A stretch of 64,000 nt of DNA from SZUA-229 sp036567985 (GTDB lineage: Bacteria; Pseudomonadota; Gammaproteobacteria; SZUA-229), in the NCBI GenBank assembly GCA_036567985.1, contig DATCTK010000074.1, positions 1 to 64,000 on the forward strand. Direction: 5' to 3'. Of the stretch, positions 15,527 through 25,222 are shown one piece after another; position 1 is the first letter of the stretch; the number at the start of each line of letters is the position of its first letter. Made by a program: the position numbers and the translations under genes. The notes beneath the pieces were generated by a model. It was not told the DNA's origin, searched no databases, and worked only from the letters and a program-made list of their open reading frames with translations.

Positions 15527-16633
15527 TTATCTTAGCGACTCAAACAGTTCAAGATATTGTCTGATCACAACTTCTTTAGCATGATGCTGCTGCGTATATT
15601 GCAAAGCATTATCACCCATCTCCATTCTCTGGGAATCATCTGAATGAAGCATAGCCACATCTTCAACCAGCTTTTCAAATGAGCCTGAAAGTAGACCGAG
15701 ATTAAAGCGCTGAATAACATCATCTGGATCGATATTCAGGCTAACGGTCGGTGTCCTGAACTGCCATGCCTGTAAGAATATATTAGGAAACCCTTCTGAA
15801 TACGATGTACTAACAAGCAGTGATGCTTTGCTAAAATACTCCGGCATCTGTGAAAAAGGAACAGGACCTATAAATTCAAGATTGGGGACCTCATCCAGCT
15901 TTCTCCTGATAAATGCATCGTCAGGGCGCTGAGCACTGGGTGACATGATCATTTTAAATTTTATATCTGGTAATACTTTCGCCAACTCCAGGAATAGCTC
16001 AGGCTGCTTGTGCACTCCGCTATTCCCCACCCATAGTACATAGTCCTCTTTTTCTGAATCTGGATTTACATCCATTGTTAATATATTGCGAATAACTCTT
16101 ACGTCACCTGAAAAACTCTGCAAGAATCCTTTCTTCTGTGCATCAGTCTGGGCTGCAATGGCGTCTATAAACTTCAAACCCAGGTTATACATCAATGAAG
16201 CTACGCGACTGTCTGTTTTTTTTAATTTTGATTTATCAGCGTCGGCGTCAACCTGACCAATAAAAATAATTTTTTTTCTAAAGATTTTAGAGTAGAGACC
16301 GAGCGGCAACAACATGTGACGAGGCAACTTAATTAAATACACATCAGCATCAACTTTTACTAGATTTCGCATAAATCTTAAAATATCGAATGGCAAATGC
16401 AAATTACTCATGCCGAAATGTTTGAGTTGTGACTTAAATACCCTAACTCCCTTTATATCTTCTACCATAGGCGGCTTACTTTCATTTACAATAAAGCTTA
16501 CCGAAAAGCCTTTCTCCAAAAATAAAAAACCCAGGGTAACTAGTTGTATTTCAGCCCCACCTGAAACACCTCTATCTGAAATATCAGCAATCAAGGGAAA
16601 TGCAGCTGGTGAAATCACACATACTTTTTTCAA
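15527..16633 (-). CDS. GT4-family glycosyltransferase
   Basis: 368 residues with a GT-B fold. The N-terminal acceptor half starts KKVCVISPAAFPLIADISDRGVSGGAEIQLVTLGF, with the GGAE motif common in GT4. The C-terminal donor half has VLWVGNSGVHKQPELFLELAKVL, LEFIGPVPFSQMPEYFSKASLLVSTSYSEGFPNIFLQAW (E-x7-E-like with Gln). Donor and acceptor cannot be read from sequence. The ATG is 1 bp after the CapK-like stop (16635), so the genes are co-transcribed. AT-rich like the rest of the core. Confidence 0.8.
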   Translation of the reverse strand: MKKVCVISPAAFPLIADISDRGVSGGAEIQLVTLGFLFLEKGFSVSFIVNESKPPMVEDIKGVRVFKSQLKHFGMSNLHLPFDILRFMRNLVKVDADVYLIKLPRHMLLPLGLYSKIFRKKIIFIGQVDADADKSKLKKTDSRVASLMYNLGLKFIDAIAAQTDAQKKGFLQSFSGDVRVIRNILTMDVNPDSEKEDYVLWVGNSGVHKQPELFLELAKVLPDIKFKMIMSPSAQRPDDAFIRRKLDEVPNLEFIGPVPFSQMPEYFSKASLLVSTSYSEGFPNIFLQAWQFRTPTVSLNIDPDDVIQRFNLGLLSGSFEKLVEDVAMLHSDDSQRMEMGDNALQYTQQHHAKEVVIRQYLELFESLR

Positions 16634-16634
16634 T

Positions 16635-17993
16635 TTATTTCTCCTGAACGTTTGAGATTACCAGCTTCTCTTTTCCACTTTTGGTTAATTCAATTGTCTC
16701 AACATAATCAAAAATAATATTTAGCTTCCCACACTTATCATAAATATCTGACTTTATTAATGATTCGAAACTATCTTTATAACTGTTATCTGTGATCAGT
16801 TTAAGCCTTACCGTTTCCAGATTTTCCTGTACAACCTGAAAACGCACAACACCATCATACCGTCTTAAACATATTGTCCAGAAAGTACCAGCGACACGAT
16901 TACCATTCGGACACATAATAACATCAAAGCTTCTTCCTTCTATACTAGACAATAAGCTCAAACCTCGTCCGCAGGAGCAAGTTTTACTGGTGAACGATGC
17001 AAGGTCTCCAATTTCATATCGCACAAAAGGAAACCCGTAATTATCTAGATCGGTTATATATAATTTACCCACCTCTCCCTCGTTGACTTGCTGAAATTTA
17101 TCATTAAGTATTTCCAGGAAGAACCGCTCATCATTAACGTGGTAACCTTCATGCTTATTACATTCGTGAGCAATATTGCCGAATTCACGACAACCGTATC
17201 GATCAAATATTTCACTGTCAGGAAAAGCCTGTTGAATAGCAATACGATGCCAGTCGTATAATTTCTCGGCAGAAGTGATAATAGACTTAACAGGATAGAT
17301 ATTAATATTATTAGAGGTAATGTATCGGGAAAAAGCTGCAAGTGGACTCGGGTAAGAAATTAATAGCTTAGGTTTGTAACGATTGATAATATCAACATAG
17401 CTCTGCATTGAATCGTCAGACAGATCATAGGTTGATAGATGTACTATATTATTTAATAAACCATGAATTTTTGAACGCAATCCCGAGGCCTTGTTCAGAT
17501 CCATTTGCGCCCCCCATAAACGAACTTCCTTGTCAGAATAACTTGCTCCGACCCACTTCTGATTACGCAAAACCACAGCCTGCCTTTCAACAAGGGAGTT
17601 TCTATCATTGTAAAAACGCATAGACTCGCCTGTGGAACCACCTGTAGAGTTTTCAACCAGATCGACTGAGCTAACGTTATCAGCCATAAGCCGAGCACGG
17701 TTAGCATTAACTAACTGTTTGGTTAATGGAGGTATTTTATTAAACGCAGCTAAAAAATTATCCCCAAAGAAAACAGCTTCCCGATTGAACAACTCTCGAT
17801 AATAGGGCACATTTTCATGACAGTGCTCGATTAGAATACGCAATTTTTGAGCCTGAATATCCTTCAGTTCCGCCTGAGATTTCCACTGATTATTCTCCAT
17901 TCTTTTCATTGCGGGAATAACACCATCATTCCTGAGAATATGGTATAAGGGAAAAACCAGACCTGACATTAACCTTTCTCTAAGGGAGAACAT
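16635..17993 (-). CDS. CapK/PaaK-like adenylate-forming protein
   Basis: 452 residues related to phenylacetate-CoA ligase and to CapK of capsule loci. The phosphate-binding loop is ENSTGGSTGESM (about 114-125). The Tyr-rich middle, the FDRYGCREFGNIAHEC motif and VRYEIGDLASF then SSIEGR match the adenylation core. Such proteins in EPS loci are thought to activate a carboxylic acid for attachment to sugars, but the substrate is unknown. It sits between a GT and a polysaccharide deacetylase with 1-bp gaps on both sides, which suggests joint action on one sugar, for instance N-deacetylation followed by re-acylation. That pairing is inference. Confidence 0.78.
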   Translation of the reverse strand: MFSLRERLMSGLVFPLYHILRNDGVIPAMKRMENNQWKSQAELKDIQAQKLRILIEHCHENVPYYRELFNREAVFFGDNFLAAFNKIPPLTKQLVNANRARLMADNVSSVDLVENSTGGSTGESMRFYNDRNSLVERQAVVLRNQKWVGASYSDKEVRLWGAQMDLNKASGLRSKIHGLLNNIVHLSTYDLSDDSMQSYVDIINRYKPKLLISYPSPLAAFSRYITSNNINIYPVKSIITSAEKLYDWHRIAIQQAFPDSEIFDRYGCREFGNIAHECNKHEGYHVNDERFFLEILNDKFQQVNEGEVGKLYITDLDNYGFPFVRYEIGDLASFTSKTCSCGRGLSLLSSIEGRSFDVIMCPNGNRVAGTFWTICLRRYDGVVRFQVVQENLETVRLKLITDNSYKDSFESLIKSDIYDKCGKLNIIFDYVETIELTKSGKEKLVISNVQEK

Positions 17994-17994
17994 A

Positions 17995-19206
17995 CTAAAA
18001 CCTTGATAAAGCGATACGTATCGCCCTTAAAACCCTACCACCCCATTTGTGATAAACAGACCCCTGATGACGCTTCACGCCGTAGTAAAACTCGAGCCCA
18101 TTTGTATAACCGAGCGTTTTACCACGCCATTTCTGAGTGATAGCGCTACCTATACGCTTTATGTATTGAGGATTAGCACCAGGCACGTTTCTATAATCGG
18201 ACTGATCCTGCGAACCAAGAGTCCATGATTTATACCCAGCCTCAACAGCCACATCAAGTGTAGTGTCATCATAACCACCACCCGGCCAACATATAAAATC
18301 GATTGTCTTGCCCAGATTTTTCTCCAGTATATCTTTTGAGCCTTTCAACTCATCCATCATTCTGGCACGGCGCTCAGCATCTGTTTCGTACCGTGAATGT
18401 TCGGAATACTTTTGCGAAAGCGTTTGATGAAGCCCTCGCAACTCACTCTCCCATCCAGTTTTTTGAAAGAATTTATCTGTTCCATTATTTTTAACATACT
18501 CAGTTATTTCATCAGCAATCTCTTTTGCCGGAAAGAATCTACGCGCCACAAGTGACTTCTGGTTTTTATAAATCGGAGTACCAGGAGCAACAAGATTAGC
18601 CTGGTCATTCCTCATATAATTTGTTTTTTCTTCCAGGCATACATTCCATGGCATCCATGGATATTCCCTCGAGTTATGCCCCCAGAAATCTATAACAGCA
18701 TCCTCAGTGAAATACCAGGTATGAGTTGCTGCATGGGACTGAATATCCATAACGCCACTTTTTTCCATTTCCCTCATTTCACTCCAGTTCAGAAAGCCGG
18801 ATATATCCAGATCCTGTTCTGTGCATCTACCAGCATGAAGATCATCAATATTTGGCCTGCAGTCAGTCGACGGATCAACAAAATCCGTACTCATAAAAAT
18901 GGTACCTTTAGCTCCATATTTCTTGAGAATCGGATACACATTCACCCAGTTATCCAGGTACCCATCATCGAATGTTAGCAGTATTGCTGGCAATTCAAAC
19001 TGTCTGATTCCCTGCATATATTCGTAAAGATCAGACCAGGTTATGAAGTTAAAACCACCTTTTTTTAAATGCCTTATTTTTGATTCAAATGCAGAACATG
19101 GTTCTGAAATATAGCTAAATACCCAGTCATTATTCTCGGCTCCAACACTGTGAAACATAACCACAGGAATGATATTATTATTACCAAAGAATTTATTGTT
19201 AACCAT
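17995..19206 (-). CDS. NodB-type polysaccharide deacetylase
   Basis: 403 residues. NodB motif 1 LLTFDDGYLDNW near 77-88 gives the catalytic and metal Asp. Motif 2 is DIQSHAATHTWY (H-x3-H metal ligands). A late WPGGGYDDTTLDVAVEAGYKS motif follows. There is no signal peptide, so it probably works in the cytoplasm on lipid-linked sugar or a small substrate. It is longer than typical NodB domains because of an insert near residues 165-235. Its ATG shares one base with the stop of the upstream GT gene (TAATG). Removal of acetyl groups would create free amines in the polymer. Confidence 0.85.
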   Translation of the reverse strand: MVNNKFFGNNNIIPVVMFHSVGAENNDWVFSYISEPCSAFESKIRHLKKGGFNFITWSDLYEYMQGIRQFELPAILLTFDDGYLDNWVNVYPILKKYGAKGTIFMSTDFVDPSTDCRPNIDDLHAGRCTEQDLDISGFLNWSEMREMEKSGVMDIQSHAATHTWYFTEDAVIDFWGHNSREYPWMPWNVCLEEKTNYMRNDQANLVAPGTPIYKNQKSLVARRFFPAKEIADEITEYVKNNGTDKFFQKTGWESELRGLHQTLSQKYSEHSRYETDAERRARMMDELKGSKDILEKNLGKTIDFICWPGGGYDDTTLDVAVEAGYKSWTLGSQDQSDYRNVPGANPQYIKRIGSAITQKWRGKTLGYTNGLEFYYGVKRHQGSVYHKWGGRVLRAIRIALSRF

Positions 19207-20279
19207 TATCCATTACCTACTAATAAATCCCTATACAACCCTTCCCACTGTTCCGCAACAGAGCTTTCACTATAATGTTCAACAACCTTTGTTCTTGCCG
19301 CATTCCCCAGTTCTATACGCAAGGATTTATTATCAATGATTCGTCGCATAACACGAGCCAATAAAGCCGGGTCGCCTGGCTCACACAACAGAGCTTCTTT
19401 ACCATCAGATACGACCTCAGGTATACCTCCAACATTAGTTGTTACGATAGGTAACCCGTGCGCCATTGCTTCAAGAAGTGATACGGGCACCCCTTCCCTT
19501 TTTGATGACATAACGAACATATCAATAGATTCGAGAAATTCTGTTGCTGGCTGAATACCGGGCAATTTAATGTAATCACCCATACCTGTCCGATCAATCA
19601 AACCCTCAAGTACAGACCGCTGATCACCCTCACCCGCTATTGTTAAGGATATTTTATATTTTTCTTCAACGAGGATCTTTACTGCTTTGATCAAAACCGG
19701 AAAATCCTTGGCATCCACCAGACGACCGAGTGTACCTATGTTTACAATTTCATGTGCATTATCTGATAGCTTAACATTGGTATTGACAGAATTTGGCATA
19801 ACAATGATGTTAGAGGGCTTGACCCCATCATTATGAATTCTTATCTGACGGATATCTTCCGACACGGCAACACGCTTATTAACAAAAGGATTCACGAGAT
19901 ATTTTTCGGCCAGATGATGATACCATTTTTTCCATGGATTTTTTCCATGTTCACTTGTAACAACTACCCTGACACCAGCAATCCTGGCAATAATCGCCGC
20001 TTTAACAATTGCGTGGTACATGTGGCAGTGTAAAATTTCTATCCTGTTAGTTTTTAAGTATTTATAAAGCCTGTACAAACCAAGAGGTGCATAACGAGTC
20101 CGGTAATCCAGATTATAAAGATTAACAGCAGGCGTAAGATCCTTGTCATAACCAGCTGCTGAATGCATAACAATAACGTGGCACTCATACCCCTTCCCTG
20201 AAAACCCATTTGCAAGCAAAGCAACCTGGTTTTCTGCACCACCAACATGCAAGGAACCTATGAAATGCGCAATATTCAT
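19206..20279 (-). CDS. GT4-family glycosyltransferase (EPS/exosortase-associated type)
   Basis: 357 residues from the ATG at 20279. A TTG five codons upstream is also open, but MNIAHFIGSLHVGGAENQV is the natural GT4 N-terminus. LHCHMYHAIVKAAIIARIAGVRVVVTSEHG and the donor half NIGTLGRLVDAKDFPVLIKAV ... SKREGVPVSLLEAMAHGLPIVTTNVGGIPEVV (E-x7-E) are clear. It resembles the sugar transferases that accompany EpsH/exosortase loci. Linkage and sugar are unknown. One-base overlap with the deacetylase gene downstream. Confidence 0.83.
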   Translation of the reverse strand: MNIAHFIGSLHVGGAENQVALLANGFSGKGYECHVIVMHSAAGYDKDLTPAVNLYNLDYRTRYAPLGLYRLYKYLKTNRIEILHCHMYHAIVKAAIIARIAGVRVVVTSEHGKNPWKKWYHHLAEKYLVNPFVNKRVAVSEDIRQIRIHNDGVKPSNIIVMPNSVNTNVKLSDNAHEIVNIGTLGRLVDAKDFPVLIKAVKILVEEKYKISLTIAGEGDQRSVLEGLIDRTGMGDYIKLPGIQPATEFLESIDMFVMSSKREGVPVSLLEAMAHGLPIVTTNVGGIPEVVSDGKEALLCEPGDPALLARVMRRIIDNKSLRIELGNAARTKVVEHYSESSVAEQWEGLYRDLLVGNG

Positions 20280-20320
20280 TAAACAATATTCCAAAACTGA
20301 AAAATCATTTTCAACATAAG

Positions 20321-21652
20321 CTACTTTAATTCTACACTCTTATATCTGGTATTTGTGTCAATTATAAGATTCTCAGCTTTCTCATCATACTTGTCAGGTC
20401 GATCACTTTTATCATTATTAGCCCTCCCTGCCGCGAGCACACCCAGCCTTAAAATTAAAGCAGAATACAGCATGATGAAATAGGTGGGATTATAAATATT
20501 CACGAACAACATAGAAACCATAAAAGCCGCCAGTCCACCTATGTATGAATTATAAAAGTGTGAATAGCAATCATCCTTGGAACGCCATTTCATCACCTCT
20601 TTAAACATCGCGTAAAATATACTTAAAAAAAGACCGAGCCCTACAACACCAGTTGTTACAAGAAACAGAATATAATCACTATGTGAGTTCGCTCCAAACA
20701 AGGGGATAAATGTTTGCCAGCCAGTACCGAATATAGGCGAATAGATGAATGCTTCTAATGCTCTTGTCCAGATAGATAAGCGACCAGAAGTGTAATCTGT
20801 ATTTGAATTTTCAACAAATTCGCCGCTTATCTTAAGCATTAGACCACTTGCTGTATTTTCTGGCAATAAGAAAAAGATTAGAACAAGGCCTACGAATGCG
20901 ACGCTGTAGACACCAACAAGATTGAAAATTGATTTCATTATCGGCTGCTTTGAATGAAGCACATAATAAACACCAATCGATGCTGCAAGTGATACAAGAC
21001 CACCACGAGACCCTGTAAGCAAAAGAACAAAGATAGTTAGCACGAGCACAATAGTATAAATTATTTTTTTTACTTTTTTCGTACTTGTAAATATAAATGC
21101 CAGCACAAGTGGAACAAAGGCGGCCAAATAGGCTGCAAACTGGTTTGGCTCAGCGAAAGCACCTTTGGATCTACCCCATTTTTCATCGACAGTCGCCCTT
21201 TCAACACTCACTATATCAAAGGCACTCAATGCAGTAATCGCTAGAAAAACGACAAGCAATACTACCATTGAAAAAAGCAGCTTCTTTATGCTTTCTTCGT
21301 CATGAAGAATGCTATATGCCAATACAAATAGCACAAAAGGATCCATGTACGTTTTAATAAAAATCAACTGCGGTAATATGGAATAATTGGGAACAACTTT
21401 CATCAACGCTGTAGCTAACATCGAGAACAAGCAATAGACAATAAATAGCACTATCGGCACATTGACTGCATTAGGCGCAATAACAGGCTTATTTCTCATC
21501 ATATTGACGACAAATAGAGAAACGATCAGACCATATAAAACGATATTTTTCAGACTCAGGCCAGGTATATTCGATATGCGAACACCGAGACTAAACTCCA
21601 GGACGAACGCAGCCATCAACAACACAAAAAGAATATTTACAAACCGTTCCAC
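20321..21652 (-). CDS. O-antigen ligase/Wzy-type EPS polymerase
   Basis: 443 residues with 10-12 hydrophobic segments and a large periplasmic loop (about 255-305). The segment LLLTGSRGGLVSLAASIG holds the Arg-Gly pair common to Wzy/WaaL proteins. SGRLSIWTRALEAFIYSPIFGTGWQTF and ANSHSDYILFLVTTG form the usual second conserved region (R, G-G and H). In a locus with Wzx, GumC and Wza homologues it most likely polymerises repeat units at the periplasmic face. Only one such protein is present. About 190 bp of AT-rich sequence separates it from the next upstream gene. Confidence 0.82.
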   Translation of the reverse strand: MERFVNILFVLLMAAFVLEFSLGVRISNIPGLSLKNIVLYGLIVSLFVVNMMRNKPVIAPNAVNVPIVLFIVYCLFSMLATALMKVVPNYSILPQLIFIKTYMDPFVLFVLAYSILHDEESIKKLLFSMVVLLVVFLAITALSAFDIVSVERATVDEKWGRSKGAFAEPNQFAAYLAAFVPLVLAFIFTSTKKVKKIIYTIVLVLTIFVLLLTGSRGGLVSLAASIGVYYVLHSKQPIMKSIFNLVGVYSVAFVGLVLIFFLLPENTASGLMLKISGEFVENSNTDYTSGRLSIWTRALEAFIYSPIFGTGWQTFIPLFGANSHSDYILFLVTTGVVGLGLFLSIFYAMFKEVMKWRSKDDCYSHFYNSYIGGLAAFMVSMLFVNIYNPTYFIMLYSALILRLGVLAAGRANNDKSDRPDKYDEKAENLIIDTNTRYKSVELK

Positions 21653-21842
21653 AGATTCCCCATCTTATCTATTACGCTACTAACTCGTAACTTATCAAAC
21701 ACTCACCGGCTTACAGCACATTTAATAAATTATTTTTATATTTTTTTATAAAAATTTATGAACAGCAACCTGACAGCCATGCTGTACAAATTTTAGACAC
21801 TTTATATATAATAACTTTAGCAATGACAAAATACCTCCCACA

Positions 21843-23057
21843 TCAATCAGAAGTAGAAACTGCCTTGATCAGCCTATTGAAGCGCTGCCCCAGGGCTTGC
21901 CAGTTATAATTAGCACGAACATATCTTTGAGCTTCCAGTCCGATAGCTCTAGCACTCTCTGCTTCATCGAGATAGCGAAGTATTGCGCCTGAAAATTCCT
22001 CAGGCGTATTGGCACCAATGTAATGCCTGTTTTTGGTAGCTGGCACAGCCTCAATTCCCATTTCATTAGAAATAACCAGGCGTCCAAGTGCGAACGCCTC
22101 CAAAACTTTATTTTTGAGGCCCCCGCCCATCTGCATTGGATTAATCATTATTGGTATTCTGGACACAAGCGCAAACAGATCATCAACAAAACCTGTAACT
22201 TTAATGTTTTCATACTCTTCACCCATTCGAACAATGTCTTCACTGGCGTTTCTACCGATAATGTACCAGTCAATGTTCTTGTCACTGAGATAGGGTTTAT
22301 ATACGTTCTCGAAAAAATATTGCACCGCACTGCTATTAGGCGGGAAATCCAGTGATCCCCAAAAGGCAATACTTCTACTCATCTGCATGGCTGGTATTTT
22401 ATAATCCAGCAATTCAGGTAAAAAACCATTTGGTATATCAAATATCCTGTCATCTGCGCCTTTATTAAGATCTGACAGAACCTTTCTATCTACAGGTGAG
22501 ATAGTCGTTACAAAATCAAAATGTTTAGCCAGGTTAGACTCCTGGTATTGAGCCCTGATCATTTCGATATGTTGTTTAAGCCTGGCTATAAGTCCGGCTG
22601 GCTGACCCAGATATTGGTAACGCCTTTGAACGGAAAGTGTTTTACAATCAATATCGTCTACCAGCTTAGGTATATTTGTAAAGGGCTGCACAAACTCAGA
22701 TGCAGAAAGCGTATGTACAATAATAAACTCAATATTATGTTTTTCTATATAGCCTGATAACAACGAAACTATATGCGCATAATATGCTGGCGAACTTTTT
22801 CTAAATGAGGCACCTGTTTTATAAAACAGGTGCCGTAAAGGACTGCAACCACCTGTTTTATTCGGTAATACCAAAATATCATCATAAACATTCGTTTGTT
22901 TAAGCGCTTCAATCCGAGCCTGGTCATCATCGAATACGGCCAAAAAACAGTTATGCTCACTGGATAATTCTTTACTCAATGGAAACACACGTATTGTATT
23001 TCCATTGTAATTAGCTGGATATGGAAGCGTGATATTTAAAACAAGAATATTTGACAT
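21843..23057 (-). CDS. Glycosyltransferase, family 4/1 (PEP-CTERM sugar-transferase-like)
   Basis: 404 residues. The N-terminus SNILVLNITLPYPANYNGNTIRVF resembles sugar transferases of exosortase systems (PYP-x-GN-R pattern). The middle has LVDDIDCKTLSVQRRYQYLG. The donor half has ISPVDRKVLSDL, IAFWGSLDFPPNSSAVQYFFENVYK and PIMINPMQMGGGLKNKVLEAFALGRLVISNEMGIEAV. A GT-B enzyme with unknown donor. The sulfotransferase gene ends 7 bp upstream, so the two are probably co-transcribed. Confidence 0.78.
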   Translation of the reverse strand: MSNILVLNITLPYPANYNGNTIRVFPLSKELSSEHNCFLAVFDDDQARIEALKQTNVYDDILVLPNKTGGCSPLRHLFYKTGASFRKSSPAYYAHIVSLLSGYIEKHNIEFIIVHTLSASEFVQPFTNIPKLVDDIDCKTLSVQRRYQYLGQPAGLIARLKQHIEMIRAQYQESNLAKHFDFVTTISPVDRKVLSDLNKGADDRIFDIPNGFLPELLDYKIPAMQMSRSIAFWGSLDFPPNSSAVQYFFENVYKPYLSDKNIDWYIIGRNASEDIVRMGEEYENIKVTGFVDDLFALVSRIPIMINPMQMGGGLKNKVLEAFALGRLVISNEMGIEAVPATKNRHYIGANTPEEFSGAILRYLDEAESARAIGLEAQRYVRANYNWQALGQRFNRLIKAVSTSD

Positions 23058-23064
23058 GACCTTA

Positions 23065-24042
23065 TTAGTATCCGACCCTTGATAGAAGATCTTTACAAAT
23101 CAGCCGTATAATTAGCTGATCGAAAAAACCTATATTTTTTTTCTTGTGGGTCACCTTCCCTCTAGGCGTATCAATTTTCTTATTAAGCACTGACTCGTCC
23201 AGATCCTTTATTCCCAGATAATCGCCTAGATGTGTAATATCAATTTTACCACTGACCAGGTCTTCAAATTTGATCATCAGGCCATCTACATCCGCACAAC
23301 CATCAAGATAACCAGATAGTAGAAGCTTCCAGTGTCTTGCAAACGCTATTGCAGACTTTCGATAGTAGCCAGGCCAGACACTACGCCAGCGATTGCCTTT
23401 CCAAGAACGATAGGCATTGAACGGGCTCCTGTACACAAAAAGAAATTTGGCATCTGGATACAGCCATTTTAAATATCGAGCATGATCGATTGTTAAACGT
23501 ACTTCCTTTAGACCCCAGCGCTCTACCCCGAATTCCTCCTTCGATGAGACTGACAACCACTGATTAAAATGGGCTTTATGTGCTTTTTTCAAATAGCTAA
23601 TTTTGGGTGCAAGATTCGCCACCCATTTACCAGAAAGGTCGGACACATTTGCCGTAGTCTCAAAAAAGGAATAAGGGGGCCAGTCTTGAGTGATTGCCGT
23701 AAGACTATGGCTCAATCTGGCGACACCAGCCGTATCACCCAGCGGCTCACCCCAAATCAAGACTTTCCCAGACGACATTAGCAACCTTTGTACTAATGTA
23801 GAGCCTGAGCGCCAACCAGCAGAAAAGACAAAGATCGGCGACTCTTGTGCCTCATTCTCGACATCTTCGGGCCACCTTTGCTGTATAACGCAGAGCGCAT
23901 CACTAAGTTTATTTGCTTCTTTAAGCTCAACAGGAAAGGTAAAACGACGACGAAATAGAAACTCTTTAAAGTCTTCGATATTGCGGTTAATGAAAACCTG
24001 AAAATTAAAAGAAATAATTGAACTCCTACAAAACCCACGCAA
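23065..24042 (-). CDS. Sulfotransferase (PAPS-dependent), EPS-modifying
   Basis: About 325 residues. The 5'-phosphosulfate-binding loop is FSAGWRSGSTLVQRLLMS (about 73-90). The 3'-phosphate site is FVYRSPFNAYRSWKG (about 202-216), with Arg and Ser in place. Such enzymes move sulfate from PAPS to a sugar hydroxyl. A PAPS-producing fusion enzyme is encoded in the same locus. The start is uncertain: TTG at 24042 opens the frame, but AGGAG near 24022-24026 points to a rarer codon (ATT or GTT) a little downstream. The first 55 residues are not conserved. It diverges from a second sulfotransferase gene across a 223-bp AT-rich spacer. Confidence 0.8.
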   Translation of the reverse strand: MRGFCRSSIISFNFQVFINRNIEDFKEFLFRRRFTFPVELKEANKLSDALCVIQQRWPEDVENEAQESPIFVFSAGWRSGSTLVQRLLMSSGKVLIWGEPLGDTAGVARLSHSLTAITQDWPPYSFFETTANVSDLSGKWVANLAPKISYLKKAHKAHFNQWLSVSSKEEFGVERWGLKEVRLTIDHARYLKWLYPDAKFLFVYRSPFNAYRSWKGNRWRSVWPGYYRKSAIAFARHWKLLLSGYLDGCADVDGLMIKFEDLVSGKIDITHLGDYLGIKDLDESVLNKKIDTPRGKVTHKKKNIGFFDQLIIRLICKDLLSRVGY

Positions 24043-24265
24043 AATGTCTCAAATCAGGCCAACTAACAGCACTATATTAGAATATTTTAATATCTTATGC
24101 ATGACATGCTATATTAGGATACAGCGATATACATCCAGCTAGCTATCACAGCCAGTTAATATACAACAACTTAGCAAATAATAGTGAGTATACAAATAGA
24201 TATTTTATAGTCACCCTATATCCAGTATAATTTCAGGTCCTTTGAGCAGCTGTAATTACTTAAAT
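24043..24265. promoter_or_regulatory. Divergent promoter region between the two sulfotransferase genes
   Basis: Very AT-rich spacer and the only place where the EPS core switches to the plus strand. CTATATTAG occurs twice in direct orientation (24072-24080 and 24109-24117), and an 11-bp palindrome GCATGACATGC lies at 24099-24109 just before the second copy. Promoters for both strands must be here, but I cannot assign -35/-10 pairs with confidence. Confidence 0.45.
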
Positions 24266-25156
24266 ATGATAATAAAGAAGCCCATCTTTATAGGTGGTTT
24301 TATGCGTTCTGGTACAACACTGTTACGTTATCTGCTAGATTCCCACCCTAATATCTCCTGTGGTCCAGAAACAGTACGATTTATTCCCGAACTTAGACAG
24401 TACATTGACAACGTACTATGCTCAGAGGTTTTTGTTGAAACCCTGGATAACTTCAACTTGACAGAGAAGGCATTCCTTAACCTGGCAGCACGAGACCCTA
24501 TTGCTTCATTTTTTAGCCCATTTTGTGAAGCCAATGATAAAAAACGATGGGCTACCAAAACACCAAGCAACATCCTGCACTTTGATTTTCTAGGCAGGTT
24601 ATTTCCAGATGCTCACTTCATACACGTTATTAGAGATGGGCGAGACTGCCTGTGTTCTCTTAATAATGTCGACTGGTGGGGGGAACCATTAAAAAATCCG
24701 GTAACCTTCTACAATACTGCGAAGCGATGGGCAGAATACGTGGAAACAGGGAGAGAACATGGCAAGAATCTCAACTACATGGAAATTACTTATGAAGACC
24801 TCACAGCGAGTCCTAAACAGGTATTAGCAAAAATTCTATCTTTCATCGGAGAAGACTGGGACGATGCACTTCTTTCACATGAAAAGAGAGAATACAAACA
24901 TGAAGTTCGCGTTGATTCACGGAACAAAGATGGTGCGGCACGACCCATAACAAGACAAGAATCAAAATGGAAATCAAAATTTACAGAAAAACAGTCGCGT
25001 AGATTTAGCACCATCGCAGGAAAACTTCTTGAAGAACTCGGTTATGATATAACTCCCGGACACTTCGTTAAAAATATTTATAAAAACAAGAGAGAAAAAG
25101 CTCCGTTAAACTACCGTGCGGAATATAGACTACTAGAATTAATGGGTAAACTTTAG
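24266..25156 (+). CDS. Sulfotransferase family protein, second EPS sulfotransferase
   Basis: 296 residues from the ATG at 24266. A TTG at 24242 would add eight residues, but MIIKKPIFIGGFMRSGTTLLR is the typical start. The PAPS 5'-phosphosulfate loop is GGFMRSGTTLLRYLLDSHP (about 10-28) and the 3'-phosphate site is FIHVIRDGRDCLCSLN (R and S). ETVRFIPEL and TPSN also fit. It is a different subfamily from the protein at 23065-24042, so two positions of the polymer may be sulfated. First gene of the only plus-strand run in the EPS core, followed by the flippase and the beta-helix protein. Confidence 0.85.
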   Translation: MIIKKPIFIGGFMRSGTTLLRYLLDSHPNISCGPETVRFIPELRQYIDNVLCSEVFVETLDNFNLTEKAFLNLAARDPIASFFSPFCEANDKKRWATKTPSNILHFDFLGRLFPDAHFIHVIRDGRDCLCSLNNVDWWGEPLKNPVTFYNTAKRWAEYVETGREHGKNLNYMEITYEDLTASPKQVLAKILSFIGEDWDDALLSHEKREYKHEVRVDSRNKDGAARPITRQESKWKSKFTEKQSRRFSTIAGKLLEELGYDITPGHFVKNIYKNKREKAPLNYRAEYRLLELMGKL

Positions 25157-25222
25157 CACATGTCTAAATTATTACGCCAGAAAATCAGAAGCACAACATC
25201 ATAAACAGAGATATCATACACA

